64,000 nucleotides of DNA from Bryum argenteum (Eukaryota; Streptophyta; Bryopsida; Bryales; Bryaceae), in the NCBI GenBank assembly GCA_037043015.1, contig CM073324.1, forward strand, positions 25,126,097-25,190,096, read 5' to 3'. Under the pieces are notes generated by a model. It made no database searches. It was given only the letters and a program-made list of their open reading frames with translations, and was not told where the DNA came from. The first letter of the stretch is position 1; each line of letters opens with the position of its first letter. A program made the translations under genes and the position numbers. Of the stretch, positions 1-10,547 are shown in pieces.

Positions 1-640
1 TGATATGAAGACAATGATCATGAATATGTACTAGATGCTCAATGGATTTGCGATGTGCATGACTCGAATACTTCAGGATATGCTTTGTCTCTGTAGCGTA
101 GATTGTACGCTCCTTTAGTTGTCCTGAATTAATTGTACTTCAAACGTCAAGCTCATCAAAAAGGTAAAAACGAATCCAACAAAAGATTCGGACCAGATGC
201 AGCTCCAAAACATCTCTCAACAGTTATTTTCTGGAAAATGAAAAGTTTTGAGTACCCGCTAGCCTTTCAGCGTCGATGATGCTTTCATGGAGGTTAAGTC
301 TGTCATGGTTGTTGAAACTAAGCAATAACATGCAATTTCTGCATCAGGTTCTAACTTCTAAGAAACGGCAACCCTTCTGAGATGGAAGGGCTTCAGAATG
401 TACTGTACAGAGGTGACAACAGAAATTACAAGGTGACATGACATTAGATGAATAATAATGAACAAATGTAGTTGTATTTAAATCCTAATCCGCGTTCAGT
501 ACTGTTATTCTGAATATGACTCCCACATTATGAGCTAATGGAAGCACACAACTCGAAGTGCACATCACTTGTAATTTACGTACGTAAACTGCACAACACA
601 CACTCAGACGTACTATATAGCGACAATGTAACTCACCGGG
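1..640. other. Intergenic DNA upstream of the first SPH gene
   Basis: No gene seen. The block around 75-180 (starting AGGATATGCT and followed by a conserved caat/aaattcat tract) recurs at about 2,053 and 4,737, each time upstream of an SPH gene. It therefore marks the 5' part of a tandemly duplicated unit. Confidence 0.5.
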
Positions 641-653
641 CTTCGCATATGCC
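641..653 (+). promoter_or_regulatory. SPH distal motif CTTCGCATATGCC, copy 1
   Basis: A 13-bp motif lies 209 bp before the ATG of SPH1. Near-identical copies lie 210-247 bp before the other four genes of the left array. The preceding bases (ctatatagcg...caccggg) are also shared with copy 2. Confidence 0.55.
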
Positions 654-849
654 CTTAACAGATTGATGCTTCATGGCCTCTCCGTGGAAGCTTCGTAGTG
701 GTGGAAGCTTCGTAATGGTCACCCTATCCATGATGCAATGTACAGTACTAGATCCCAGATATTTCACTGAAGAGCTCTCGTATGAATGTATCTATTGTGT
801 CTGAGACTTAGCGATTGACTAAGCCACATTCGCTGAGCTTCATTTCGTT

Positions 850-1275
850 ATGACGCTCATGAGGCTGATCGTGTTGCTTGTGTTGCTTGTGGTGCTTGAG
901 AGGGCTTCCATGGCCTCGGCCGGTCCTGCTGGTTTCAGCATCGAGAATTTCATTAGCATCAACCCCACACCTCCACTCCTAGTGAGCTGCTCGCACTACG
1001 TATCCAGCACAGAGGTCATTCCGTGGCAGACAATTCAGTTCAGCACGCGCACGGGCATGGAGTTCACACCCAACATATGGGGTACGACTAATTATAGCTG
1101 TGAGTTCAAGTGGGGAGATCGAACGCAGTCCTTCATCGTGTGGTACGACAAGTTTTTCTTGGCCTTCTGGAAGAAACGGCCGTGCACTTATTGCTTGTGG
1201 ACCGTGACCGAGGCTGGTTTTTACCGGGAGGAAGACGGATACAACCGGCCAGTGCTCGTCTACATGTGGAAGTGA
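850..1275 (+). CDS. Plant self-incompatibility S1 family protein (SPH1)
   Basis: The product is 141 residues. A hydrophobic signal peptide spans about 1-24 (cleavage likely near ASA/GPAG), so it should be secreted. The mature part has the S1-family pattern: a WGTTNYSCEF block at 78-86, a VWYDKFF block, and a PCTYCLWTVTEAGFYR block at 111-126. Four cysteines (47, 84, 112, 115) match the conserved S1 cysteines, and 141 aa is the usual family length. Known members are small secreted ligands; one poppy member is the stigma self-incompatibility determinant, while most plant copies have no assigned role. Secretion is well supported, the partner is unknown. NYS at 81 is a possible N-glycosylation site. 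The start is the first ATG before the signal peptide. The CDS has no intron, and a probable intron follows the stop. Confidence 0.9.
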   Translation: MTLMRLIVLLVLLVVLERASMASAGPAGFSIENFISINPTPPLLVSCSHYVSSTEVIPWQTIQFSTRTGMEFTPNIWGTTNYSCEFKWGDRTQSFIVWYDKFFLAFWKKRPCTYCLWTVTEAGFYREEDGYNRPVLVYMWK

Positions 1276-1290
1276 TCGTAATATGAGGAA

Positions 1291-1429
1291 GTGTTACTTT
1301 ATCATCCTTTCTCTCATTCAACTGTCTTGTGTAGTTTCTTACAGAAATATGATTCTTCCGAGAATAGTTCTCGACTGATATTAATAGGTGCGTACTCACT
1401 TCTTGGCTGTTTTTTGAATATAGCAGCAG
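1291..1429 (+). other. Predicted 3'-UTR intron of SPH1
   Basis: A GT donor lies 15 nt after the stop codon. The acceptor is at tagcagCAG/GAC. Position and acceptor context (AG/GACA) match SPH2. The donor here (GAA/GTGTTA) is the weakest of the four. Confidence 0.45.
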
Positions 1430-3115
1430 GACAAAGAAGTTGATTTCGTAGAGGTTTATTACTGGAGAATAAATACTCCTGAAGCGCAGTTGTTGTCGTA
1501 GATGTTCTTCTTGAGCAGGTTACATACGTGTTACATACGTGTGCTCTGATCTAGTGAACATAGTGTAGTAAGATCGTGTTTGGTGCATCAACACCGGAGT
1601 ATCTGAAACCCTCTCAAACAGAAATATAAGCTCTTGAATGGCACAGCCTTAGTGGATTGTGATTCAAGTGAATGCAGTTATTGGTGCCACAGAATTCACC
1701 TTGGTTTTCAGGAGTAAGCATGAATGTACAAAATGCACATTCATTGAATGACGTGAATATGATTGCAGCATCTCTTCTTGGCAACTAAATTTTGGCATGT
1801 CGCAAAGATGACAAATATCACCAATGGATCAAGTCATGGTGGAGTTAAACAGATTTTAAAATAGTGTATTGAATCACAGTCAAGAGTTGTCAATTCTTGG
1901 TTCTTGATGGTTTTATCAACAACATCAAGTTTTGATGATGATGCAGCTAGACGCTCAACAGTCAAACCAGTCCAAATTTCAAAATATGCCAAAACGTTCA
2001 TTTTATGAAAATTACGAATGAATTAACTCAGATGCACAAACACAACTAGTACAGGATATGCTCTGCTTCCGGAGTATAAGATACACTGTTCTTCAGTTGA
2101 GTTATTCCAAATCAATGTACTTCAAAGGTCAAATTCATAAGAAAGTTGTACCTCAGTCCAACATTTCCAAAAAAAAATCCTTGGGTCAGTATGCAGCTTT
2201 AATACAACTCCAAACAATTATCTTTTGGATATTATTAATGGTTTGAGCGTTTCAACCTTCGATGTAACTGAATCCACAATCCCTTGAATGGTTGCATTTA
2301 GATCAATCTAGTACCTTGCCTGTCTAATATACTGAAGCAGGCCATACACAAGATTCAAATATGAGAATAACTCAAGTGTAGAGCTAAGTAGAAATCATCA
2401 CAAGTTAACCACTACCAAATAACTTCATTTTCAAAAAACCTTTAGTCAGAAGAGACTTTTGAGCTCATGCTGACTTGATGGAAAGAATAGCCATTTGTAT
2501 CTGAAGAGATGCTCACACAAAAATTATATCTTTAATAGAAACTAGGATAAAGTCTGCAATGGTCATGTATAGCATCTTGTCTTGTAGAGTTTTGTGTTGG
2601 TCTCAGCTGATTGTTTACATATGCAAGACAATGTGAAAGACTTCTGCGACGCCAATAAAGTAATGATTTTGCTTTCAACAGAGGACAACTTTCAATTGGC
2701 TAAGATTCAAAATCTATGACATGGCTATGCTAATTATCATGAAAATCTACTCTATATGGATGTCATAGTTGCTGGAACTTCAAAATTACAACCATGCGAT
2801 TGTGGCATCAGCCAATCGCAACCCTTATGAAATGCTGAAATGAAAAGGCTCCCTGGAGATTATAAGTACACATTCAAGTCAGGAAGACACCTTGTTGGTG
2901 CAATTGGATGAAGGACTATATATTCCCATCCTTCTCCACATTTATCATGAATGCGAGGAGGATTACATAACGAGTTAAGGCGGAGCACAGAACTTGTAGC
3001 CACACTAATTAGGCCGAACACAGCACCCCAGAGTTATATACCTTAAACAGCATCTTCAGGTAAAATGTTAACTGCACAACTAATGTACTATACAGCGCCA
3101 ATGCAATTGACCGGG
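1430..3115. other. Intergenic spacer between SPH1 and SPH2
   Basis: No gene recognised. It contains a polyadenylation-like AATAAA near 1,468, a conserved gatcgtgtttggtgcatc block near 1,571 that follows several SPH genes, and the second copy of the AGGATATGCTCT block at about 2,053. Small ORFs here are AT-rich and lack homology by eye. Confidence 0.5.
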
Positions 3116-3128
3116 CTCAGCATATGCC
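3116..3128 (+). promoter_or_regulatory. SPH distal motif, copy 2 (CTCAGCATATGCC)
   Basis: Located 247 bp before the SPH2 ATG and preceded by the same ctata..gcgccaatg..ccgggct context as copy 1. A TATA-like tatatatt follows at 3,275-3,282. Confidence 0.5.
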
Positions 3129-3362
3129 TCAATAAATTTGATCCCTGGAAAATGACTTGGACTTGTATCTGTGAGATTCCTATAGTCACAAAAATGAAAC
3201 TCTATCCATACTGCAACGTACTCTTGATACTGATCACACCCCACCCCTAGTAAGAAATCCTAAACTTGAAGATGGTATATATTCATCGCACTTGAAGCTT
3301 AAAACTCAACTAAGTCACAAACTATATCTCTCTGCAAGAAAATCTCGAAGCTTTTCTACGTC

Positions 3363-3794
3363 ATGGCGCTCATCATGAGGCTGATCGTGGTGCTCGTGGT
3401 GATGGAGTTGGCTTTTATGGCCTTGGCGAGCCCGGCGGATTTTAACATCGTCAACGCTATTGCTGCAGAACCGATTGTTCCAACTCCGTTGCAACTGCAC
3501 TGCCTTCACTTAGGCGGCGAGGTCCTCCCATGGCAAACAATACCTCGCGATCAATATGTGGGACTTGGATTCACGCCGAACTTCTGGGGCACCACTAAGT
3601 ACACATGTCAGTTCGTGTGGGGACTTCGAACGCAAAACTTCGTTGTGTGGTATGACAAGTTCTTCAGAAACTTCCCCTGGAGTCCACCGCCCTGCCGACA
3701 TTGCTTGTGGACCGTGACGGAGCAAGGCTTTTTCAGGGAAGAAGCTGGAACCAGCAGGCGATCGCTTGTCTATACGTGGAACTGGTCTCAATAG
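3363..3794 (+). CDS. Plant self-incompatibility S1 family protein (SPH2)
   Basis: The product is 143 residues, with a signal peptide of about 22 residues ending ALA/SPADF. The mature part shows the EVLPWQTIPR segment, WGTTKYTCQF at 75-84, VVWYDKFF at 94-101 and CRHCLWTVTEQGFF at 111-124. The four family cysteines are at 47, 82, 111 and 114. It is the second unit of the tandem array, 2.5 kb after SPH1, and is close to SPH3 in sequence. NWS near the C-terminus is a possible glycosylation site. The role is a secreted peptide-like ligand by family; target and tissue are unknown. The CDS is intact and intronless. Confidence 0.92.
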   Translation: MALIMRLIVVLVVMELAFMALASPADFNIVNAIAAEPIVPTPLQLHCLHLGGEVLPWQTIPRDQYVGLGFTPNFWGTTKYTCQFVWGLRTQNFVVWYDKFFRNFPWSPPPCRHCLWTVTEQGFFREEAGTSRRSLVYTWNWSQ

Positions 3795-3798
3795 GAAG

Positions 3799-3896
3799 GT
3801 GCACACTCGAACTGCTTCTCTCATCGATCATGCATATTACTGTAACTTGATACAGTGAAGACTCATTACTTATCTGTTTCTTTTGATTTGTTGCAG
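3799..3896 (+). other. Predicted 3'-UTR intron of SPH2
   Basis: The donor GAAG/GTGCAC lies 5 nt after the stop codon. A pyrimidine-rich tract precedes the acceptor ttgttgcAG/GACAAC. Donor, internal actgcttctct stretch and acceptor align with SPH3. Confidence 0.6.
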
Positions 3897-3966
3897 GACA
3901 ACCTTCAAGAGCGTGCGTGATCGGAGAATTGATCATGAGCTGTTATCGTAAAGTCCTCATAAATAG

Positions 3967-5236
3967 AATAAAGACGATCCAAGCTTAGGTGCTGTTGTGG
4001 ATGTGGGTGGTGATTAGTTGCATAATCAGTCCGATCTTATTGACATTGTCTAGATCGTGTTTTATTGCTGCATCACCAACGGTGTAACTGAATCTCACCA
4101 TAAATAAAAGTTCTTGATTGACTGTTTAGAGCGGTTGCATTCACTATTTGTTGATAGAGTCCACCTTACTTATGGGGAGTGAGCATGACTGGAGAGAAAT
4201 GCACATCAAAATTTGCCAATATATAGATAGCGACCATCTCTTCTTGCCAGCCGAAAGATTATGGCGCTTTACTTATGGTGAAGACTACTTTACAAATTTC
4301 TCGAATAAATTTGGAGAACCGAGCAAATATGAATAATCATAATTATCTTAAGTTGACAGTTCTTGTTCTGAAATAATTTTATCATTGAGAAGCTAGCCAC
4401 ATATTAAGTTGAAGACTGATGATGTCGCTAGAAGTACAAACCACCCAGATTCCACAAGATGATAAATGTTCATGTACAGTACATGGCAACAACCATGTTC
4501 TAGACATTGATCACATAACACCTATTTCGTTATCATGGGAATATTCAAATTATCAAATCGATGACAATTGAGCCTTAGTTGAGCCCTTAGTTGAGCCAAA
4601 TGTACTCTGTGGGTACATTTAGTTCGACTCGAGCTTAACTCTAATTTCTCAAAATCAGTGAATGTTTCCATTATGATGAAATACGTGTTACATGTAGTTG
4701 CTGAATATGTCCAAGATGTCCACAACCACGAACGGTACAGGATATGCTCTCCTTGCATGTCCTGGATCAATAAAATCTATTCAAAAGTCAAATTCATTAA
4801 ACAAAGAGTTATACTAAGCTTAAAACGTTCTCAAAAATTTTGTGGGTCAGAGGACCTCAGAGTCTTTGGAACTTCGCAACATTTGACGTAATTGCAAATG
4901 TGAAAATTGTTGCATGGAAATTGCATGCAAACGTGGAAGTTATTGCATCAACTACTTGTAGAGCAATCCCATTCTGATTGAAGAGCTAGCTTGGCTAGCT
5001 GAGGATGGGGTGTACAGAAGTTATGAGGTGCAATTACTGGTATCTAGACCTGAATTTCAGATGAAGGTGAAGTATTGCAGGTATAATTCTATATTACTCC
5101 ACAGTTATTGATATAATCATGAAAATGACCACCACATAACAATTTGATGGAAAGCATACAACTTACGCATTACCCGAAAATTATACACCTCAAACGAAAT
5201 CGCCGTGATAAATGGTACTATACCGTGCCATCGTAA
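3967..5236. other. Intergenic spacer between SPH2 and SPH3
   Basis: AATAAA occurs near 3,966-3,971, giving a likely SPH2 mRNA end. The tctagatcgtgtt..gctgcatcacc block near 4,049 and the AGGATATGCTCT block near 4,737 are shared with the neighbouring spacers. No gene recognised. Confidence 0.5.
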
Positions 5237-5249
5237 CTTCGCATATGCC
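5237..5249 (+). promoter_or_regulatory. SPH distal motif CTTCGCATATGCC, copy 3
   Basis: Perfect 13-bp copy 210 bp before the SPH3 ATG. Confidence 0.6.
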
Positions 5250-5344
5250 TTCAAAATCCGGCCAATGTTGGATTTGCTTAGATTTGTAAAATCCGTAAGA
5301 GATTTGTAAGGTACTCTATGCTCGTACATCCCACATATTCTGAT

Positions 5345-5375
5345 GAATATACCGCAGTTAAAGGATGTATAAATA
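5345..5375 (+). promoter_or_regulatory. SPH proximal motif GAATATACCGCA plus TATA box
   Basis: The proximal motif at 5,345-5,356 is 102 bp before the ATG. A good TATA box (TATAAATA, 5,368-5,375) follows 12 bp later. The same pairing occurs before SPH4, SPH5, SPH6 and SPH7. Confidence 0.6.
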
Positions 5376-5446
5376 TGTAAATTAATCGTGGAGCTCAGCA
5401 ATCACACACTCAGGAAGTTCTGCTCGCATCCGCAGAACTCTCAGTT

Positions 5447-5869
5447 ATGGCGCTCATGATCAAGCTGACCGTGTTGCTTGCTGTGGCGACCATGGCCTTC
5501 GCCAGCCCGGCCGATTTCAACGTCGTCAATGCAATTGCCACAGAACCTCCGCCTCCTCTCAAGATCCGGTGCTTCCACTCAAGCCGCGAGGACATTCCCT
5601 ATCAGACACTTGAGCCCCAGCATCGTGTGGGATTGGGGTTCACGCCCAGCATCTGGGGTGTGACGAAGTATACCTGTCAGTTCGAGTGGGGAGATAAAAG
5701 GCAAGAGTTCAATGTGTGGTATGACAATTTCTTCATGGCCATCTGGACGTATCGACCCTGCACGCATTGCTTGTGGACTGTGACAGAAGCTGGCTTTTTC
5801 CGGCAGAAAGCTGAACACGCACCGAACACGGGACAGCTCATCCACAAGTGGAATTCGCTCAGCAAGTGA
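5447..5869 (+). CDS. Plant self-incompatibility S1 family protein (SPH3)
   Basis: The product is 140 residues, with a signal peptide ending at AFA/SPADF (about 19-20). S1 features are WGVTKYTCQFEWGD at 70-83, FNVWYDNFF at 88-96 and PCTHCLWTVTEAGFFR at 104-119. Cysteines are at 42, 77, 105 and 108. It is the best-equipped promoter of the array, with distal motif, proximal motif and TATA box in order. The C-terminus ends in a longer basic tail (HKWNSLSK) than its neighbours. The CDS is intact and intronless, with a probable intron directly after the stop. Confidence 0.92.
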   Translation: MALMIKLTVLLAVATMAFASPADFNVVNAIATEPPPPLKIRCFHSSREDIPYQTLEPQHRVGLGFTPSIWGVTKYTCQFEWGDKRQEFNVWYDNFFMAIWTYRPCTHCLWTVTEAGFFRQKAEHAPNTGQLIHKWNSLSK

Positions 5870-5872
5870 AGG

Positions 5873-5992
5873 GTAAACACTCCAACTGCTTCTCTCTGAT
5901 TTAACACTCATATTGTGCACGCATATGTTGAAATGATGTTGCTGAAAATAGTGCGAACCCGTTTCTTATCTGTTTCATTTGAAATTCTGCAG
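5873..5992 (+). other. Predicted 3'-UTR intron of SPH3
   Basis: Strong donor AAGG/GTAAAC 3 nt after the stop codon; acceptor gaaattctgcAG/GATACG after a T-rich tract. The intron is 120 nt. AATAAA follows near 6,040. Confidence 0.65.
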
Positions 5993-7035
5993 GATACGTT
6001 CACGATCCAGAGCTGATAGAATCCGTTTCAATAGTGAAGAATAAAAAAGATCGAAGTAGAAGTACTTAGACCGTGATGTTGTGGATGTATGATGCACAGC
6101 TTCTCCAGTAATGGTCGGTTGTTATGATGTACGTAGTAACAATGTCTAGATTGGGTTTGCTGCATCAGCTAGTGAGAACATGTTGGCCTCTTGAAATAAA
6201 AGTTCTTGATTGTCACAGCCTTAGCATCGGACACAATGAGTTATTGTTCAAGCAATTGCTTTGATTTACTGGTGTTGACAGAATTCACTTTTGCTGAAAA
6301 AAGAATATTCATCAATTGATATGATTTACGTCACAAGCATCAAAAAATGACACATCAAAATTGATAACTTAGTTCAAAATTTTCTGAGTAATAAGTGGGT
6401 GAGATGCAACTTCAGTACGTCCTCCAACAGTTGTTCTCTGCCTATCATTTTGATTGGAGTATCCATCCAGATATCTGAATCAACTAGCTCCTAAATGGAA
6501 GCTTTCAGATTACTTTACCTTGCCTGTCCATCGTACGGCAGACTACAACCTAAATTTGAAAATTGTTGAATTAGATATGAAGCTGAAACTCATCCGTGCA
6601 TTTTATAGTAACAAAAGATGTAGAGATTTTCTTACCTGGTTCAACATTCAGGTCAAGCTGGACCTAAGGAAATATAAATCGTTTGTATTTTCAAAAATAT
6701 GATGCTTATATACATCGTTCTCATGCAGAAGATGGGATTAAGTCCTCAGTTATCATACTTAACGTCATGTTACGCGGAAGTATTGAACTCACCATACCTG
6801 TTTGTTTGAATTTGGATGACAATTTAGAAGTGAGATCTATGCATATGGGTAGAATATTTAAATCAGTTTCAGCCAAGAACAGATTTTTGATTTTCTAAGA
6901 TTCAGAGTCAATATGATTGTGCTAATATGAAAGTCTTCTTTGCTAGTCGAGTTGGAACGAATTAGTAAGTTATCCATTCATACCTGAGTGCAGACAATAT
7001 TTGTCACCAATCTATCTAACCAGAATCTAGTTTTG
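5993..7035. other. Intergenic spacer between SPH3 and SPH4
   Basis: The downstream block tctagattgggtttgctgc near 6,148 and the cttgattgtcacagcc block near 6,207 are shared with other SPH 3' flanks. No convincing gene. Confidence 0.5.
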
Positions 7036-7048
7036 CATCGCATATACC
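7036..7048 (+). promoter_or_regulatory. SPH distal motif, copy 4 (CATCGCATATACC)
   Basis: Located 219 bp before the SPH4 ATG. The proximal motif GAATATGCTGCA is at 7,164-7,175 (91 bp before the ATG), and TATATACA at 7,190-7,197 is the likely TATA box. Confidence 0.55.
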
Positions 7049-7254
7049 TCTACCAATCGGTGGGGAATGCTTCTGCTTCGATTTGAAAATATATTTAAGA
7101 ATCGAAATAGTCACAAAACAGGTACATACGTACATTATGCAACTAACCCCCATATATTCTTAAGAATATGCTGCACCAGTTGGAGCTAGTATATACATGA
7201 ACTGAGTTACAAAGGAGTTAATGCCAGTATTCAGAGTGATAGGGGCAATTTTTC

Positions 7255-7662
7255 ATGGCTGTCTTCAAGCTGATCCTGTTGCTTGTGATGCTTGAATCGG
7301 CCTCCATGGCCTTGGCAAGCGGGGCCGATTTCTATATTGTCAATAGTATTGTCTCCGACCCGCCTCCTCTTCAAGTGAGATGCTGGAAACGCGGCAAAGA
7401 GGTCTTTCCATGGCAGACACTCGAGCGCCGTCAGCAATTGGGCACCGGGTTCGAGCCCAACTTCTGGGGTACCACTCAATATAATTGTGAGTTTAGGTGG
7501 GGAGATCGAACGCAATCGTTTAAAGTGTGGTTTGACAGGTTCTTCTTGGCCATTTGGATCGACCGGCCCTGCCAGCATTGCCTGTGGACCGTAACCGACG
7601 TTGGATTCTACAGGTCGGAAGCTGGATCCACTACCTTTGGGCTCGTTCACACGTGGATTTGA
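7255..7662 (+). CDS. Plant self-incompatibility S1 family protein (SPH4)
   Basis: The product is 135 residues, with a signal peptide of about 22 residues (MALA/SGADF). S1 blocks are EVFPWQTLER at 49-58, WGTTQYNCEFRWGD at 71-84, VWFDRFFLAIW at 91-101 and PCQHCLWTVTDVGFYR at 105-120. Cysteines are at 43, 78, 106 and 109. The start is set by the signal peptide; the protein begins MAVFKL where relatives have MALxxL. The CDS is intact and intronless. Role as a secreted ligand follows from family membership only. Confidence 0.92.
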   Translation: MAVFKLILLLVMLESASMALASGADFYIVNSIVSDPPPLQVRCWKRGKEVFPWQTLERRQQLGTGFEPNFWGTTQYNCEFRWGDRTQSFKVWFDRFFLAIWIDRPCQHCLWTVTDVGFYRSEAGSTTFGLVHTWI

Positions 7663-7675
7663 TCTCATTTAGAAG

Positions 7676-7874
7676 GTATCACTTGTCTAACTCCTCTTCG
7701 ATTCAACATTCACGTCGATCGTGAATAGTTGTAGTTCTTACATTTTTGATATGTTTGGTACCGTCACTTGATTCGAAATGGATTGTTAACAGTACTTGTA
7801 GCTAGTAATTGATGCCTTCAGATTATTGAATTTTTAAGTTTAAACTCACCTCACATGTTTGTTCCATTTTGCAG
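7676..7874 (+). other. Predicted 3'-UTR intron of SPH4
   Basis: Donor GAAG/GTATCA lies 13 nt after the stop; acceptor ccattttgcAG/GACTGT. At 199 nt it is the longest of the four, but position and boundary sequences are conserved. Confidence 0.6.
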
Positions 7875-9118
7875 GACTGTCTATAAGAGCGATCGAAACG
7901 TGATCAAACAACCGTTAAGAGGACATGTTTAGAACTTAGTGTCGATGATGTCCACTCTTCAGAACTTTTTAGCGATAGTGGTGGACCTCTCTGTTGAATA
8001 AGTTGGTGCACATGTATGGTGTATTCGGTTGCATGCAGCCCCACTGAAATGTAAGGACCTCTCCAAATTTGTGGTAAAGGAATTGCCATACTTCTCATTC
8101 ATAGTATGTCTCACAGTCGGAATTCAAGGGCCCATCGTGAGTACGTGACATCTGTTATGTGTTTTGCATTACTTCATATCCACAGCACATTTACACATAC
8201 TGGTTGGCTTTCACTTTAGATATGACTTTCCAGCAGAAAGGTAGTATACTGAAGAGCACTAAACTGGTAGAAATTATCACCAGGGTGGCTGCAGAACATA
8301 TTCACTCAATGAGAGTTACAAACTTAAATAGCTACTTCAAAGTTCAAACAGCAAAACATTATGTATTTAAATTAGAGCATATGTACATCAAACTCGCTAT
8401 CATCTAGATACTCACCAAAATGCCAATCACATCGGTCCCCTCGCTCATCTCCAAGTGTCCAAGTTCCGATCCCCGCATCTCAACTGCTCTGCACGCATCT
8501 AAACTACCTACACAGCTTCAAAATCATATCCAGGCACTTCTAAGAAGACGAGAGGATAATGCAGCAAAGATCCACTTAGACTTAGTCACCAATCTCAATC
8601 TTTCGGTGATCAATAGTACCGAAGAATATTGAGTCTGGACTAGTGAATCATTCCTTTACCCTCCCACGTTTTACTTTTTTTTAACATTTTTTAAAATCCT
8701 CCATTGTACGAGAGTATCTATTTGGGAACATCAAGGCCATGACCGGGGCAATGGGTGTCAAATGAGAAAGAACGCAGGGAGGGTATGTTCACAAACTTAT
8801 GGACGGGCGCATTTACTGCGCTGCACTAATGTGTGCTAGGCCCATGAATGTAACAATTAGGCCCGGAGAATCAGCCAGTGTATTGATGTGAACACCTCCA
8901 CATATATCTATGGACCCTTGCCAATTGACACTTTCCCTGAACACAAACACTAACACGTCTTTCAAATCCACGTAACACCAAGTATGATGAAAGCAGCTTT
9001 GAATCAGGACTGGTATCTGTGAAAGAATCAATCAAGCTAAAGGCAACCAACTGAATGCATCATCCATTTATATCTCTGTACGTAGCCATTGTGACTGACC
9101 AGGACTGTGAGGTTTGAG
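7875..9118. other. Intergenic spacer between SPH4 and the SPH5 pseudogene
   Basis: No gene recognised. ORFs of 64-82 codons here lack signal peptides or family motifs. The internal part around 8,400-8,640 does not align by eye with other SPH spacers. Confidence 0.4.
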
Positions 9119-9131
9119 CTTCGCATATACC
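9119..9131 (+). promoter_or_regulatory. SPH distal motif, copy 5 (CTTCGCATATACC)
   Basis: Located 221 bp before the SPH5 start. The proximal motif GAATATGCTGTA lies at 9,232-9,243. The promoter is kept although the gene is broken. Confidence 0.5.
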
Positions 9132-9339
9132 TTCATGTAGTTGCTGATGGGCCACATGTGGCTTCTGGTCTGATTTGAATATGCTAGGGTCCTCTATGCA
9201 CGTACATTACCAACATGCCACATATCCTAATGAATATGCTGTAGGAAAAGTTAGTGAATATATGCATCTTCTCTGAAATTCCGAAAGCAACCGACTCACA
9301 GTCAAGCTTGACTTCACTAAGCTTTAAGTCTCCAATCAT

Positions 9340-9759
9340 ATGGTGCTCATGAGGATGATCGTATTGGCCCTTGTTGACTTGTTGTGGTGCTTGAGTCGGC
9401 TCTGTATGGCTTCGGCCAGCCTAGCTGACTTCAACATCGTCAAAAATTACCGCCGACCCAACACGGCCGCTCCAAGTGTCGACTACGGCAGAGAGGTCAT
9501 TCCGTGGCAGACAATCCCACATTCTCAGAGCGAGGGACTCGGGTTCTCGCCTAGCATCTGGGGTGTGACGAATTATAGCTGTCAAATTCGTTAAGTGGGG
9601 AGATCGATCGCAATCGATCACTGTGTGGTATGATAAGTTCTTGGTGTTCTGGAAGAAACGGCCTGCAATCACTGCTTGTGGACTGTGATGGAGTCTGGCT
9701 TTTACAGGGAGCCGATCGGATCATCCGATAAGCGGAAGCTCATCTACCAGTGGAAATGA
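9340..9759 (+). pseudogene. Broken S1-family gene (SPH5 pseudogene)
   Basis: The first frame gives a signal-peptide-like start, then EVIPWQTI and WGVTNYSCQ, and stops at a TAA near 9,592. The family continues in other frames: a WGDRSQS..VWYDKF block near 9,597-9,650 and a HCLWTVMESGFYR block near 9,666-9,705, ending at TGA 9,757-9,759. A further frame change near 9,443-9,480 hides an ITADPTRPLQV segment that aligns with SPH4, and the first family cysteine is lost. At least three or four indels are therefore needed, so the gene cannot make an intact protein. Both upstream motifs are still recognisable. Confidence 0.88.
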
Positions 9760-10547
9760 TCTCCATATGTACACATACGTACACAACCCCTCAACGACCG
9801 TATATTTTTTCAGTATAGAAACATTAACGTAAATCTAATCTCATTTTAAAGAAACTTTCAAATAAGAGGTTATTAAACTCCATATTATCACACTTGTATA
9901 AAATACCATATTGAAATAGTAACTTTGATTTTAAAATATATGCTGGCAATTGATAGATTATAGTCAGTATGTACAATTGTACACCATGTGATACAAATGA
10001 AAAGTTCAACTCCTTGTACAAAAATGCAAGTCTTTTATAATATAATTACCATCTTGGATTAATTTGAGATTTTTTCCACTATAAGTCTATAACTTGATTT
10101 GATTTGATCCAAGCAAAGATAATCATTTTGTGAAAAACAAGCCTTGAAAGATTGATCAGGGAATATTCAATAAGAGTTTGAGGCAAGGTTTCAAGGCTTT
10201 TCTTTGTACATTAATTTATTGTTCAAAATAAGTAAATATCTTCAATTGTTATTCTTGTTTTGTTTGCCCGCTCGTCCGATGCGCCCGTCCTAGAGAGGTT
10301 GGGCCCGCCTGATGTAATCAACTATTTTTAAGGTCACACAAATTTTGGTAAGGTAAAAAATTGACGATGTCGCTCTATTTAGGTGAAAATTAGTGATGTG
10401 GCTACTACATGGGCGCCAGGTTGGCGCAAGGTAGATGCCACGTGAGACAGAGCGCGGATGCCAAGGCGCGAATGCGGGCGCCCAAAAGCTGGTGGGGGCT
10501 AGGGCCTAAGGCGCGGACATTGCGGCGCGGGGACTTGGGCGCCTACC
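9760..10547. other. Repeat-like intergenic DNA
   Basis: AT-rich up to 10,260. It is followed by an unusually GC-rich patch at 10,265-10,547 with recurring gcgc motifs. A similar GC-rich patch lies at 13,110-13,290. No gene seen. Confidence 0.4.
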
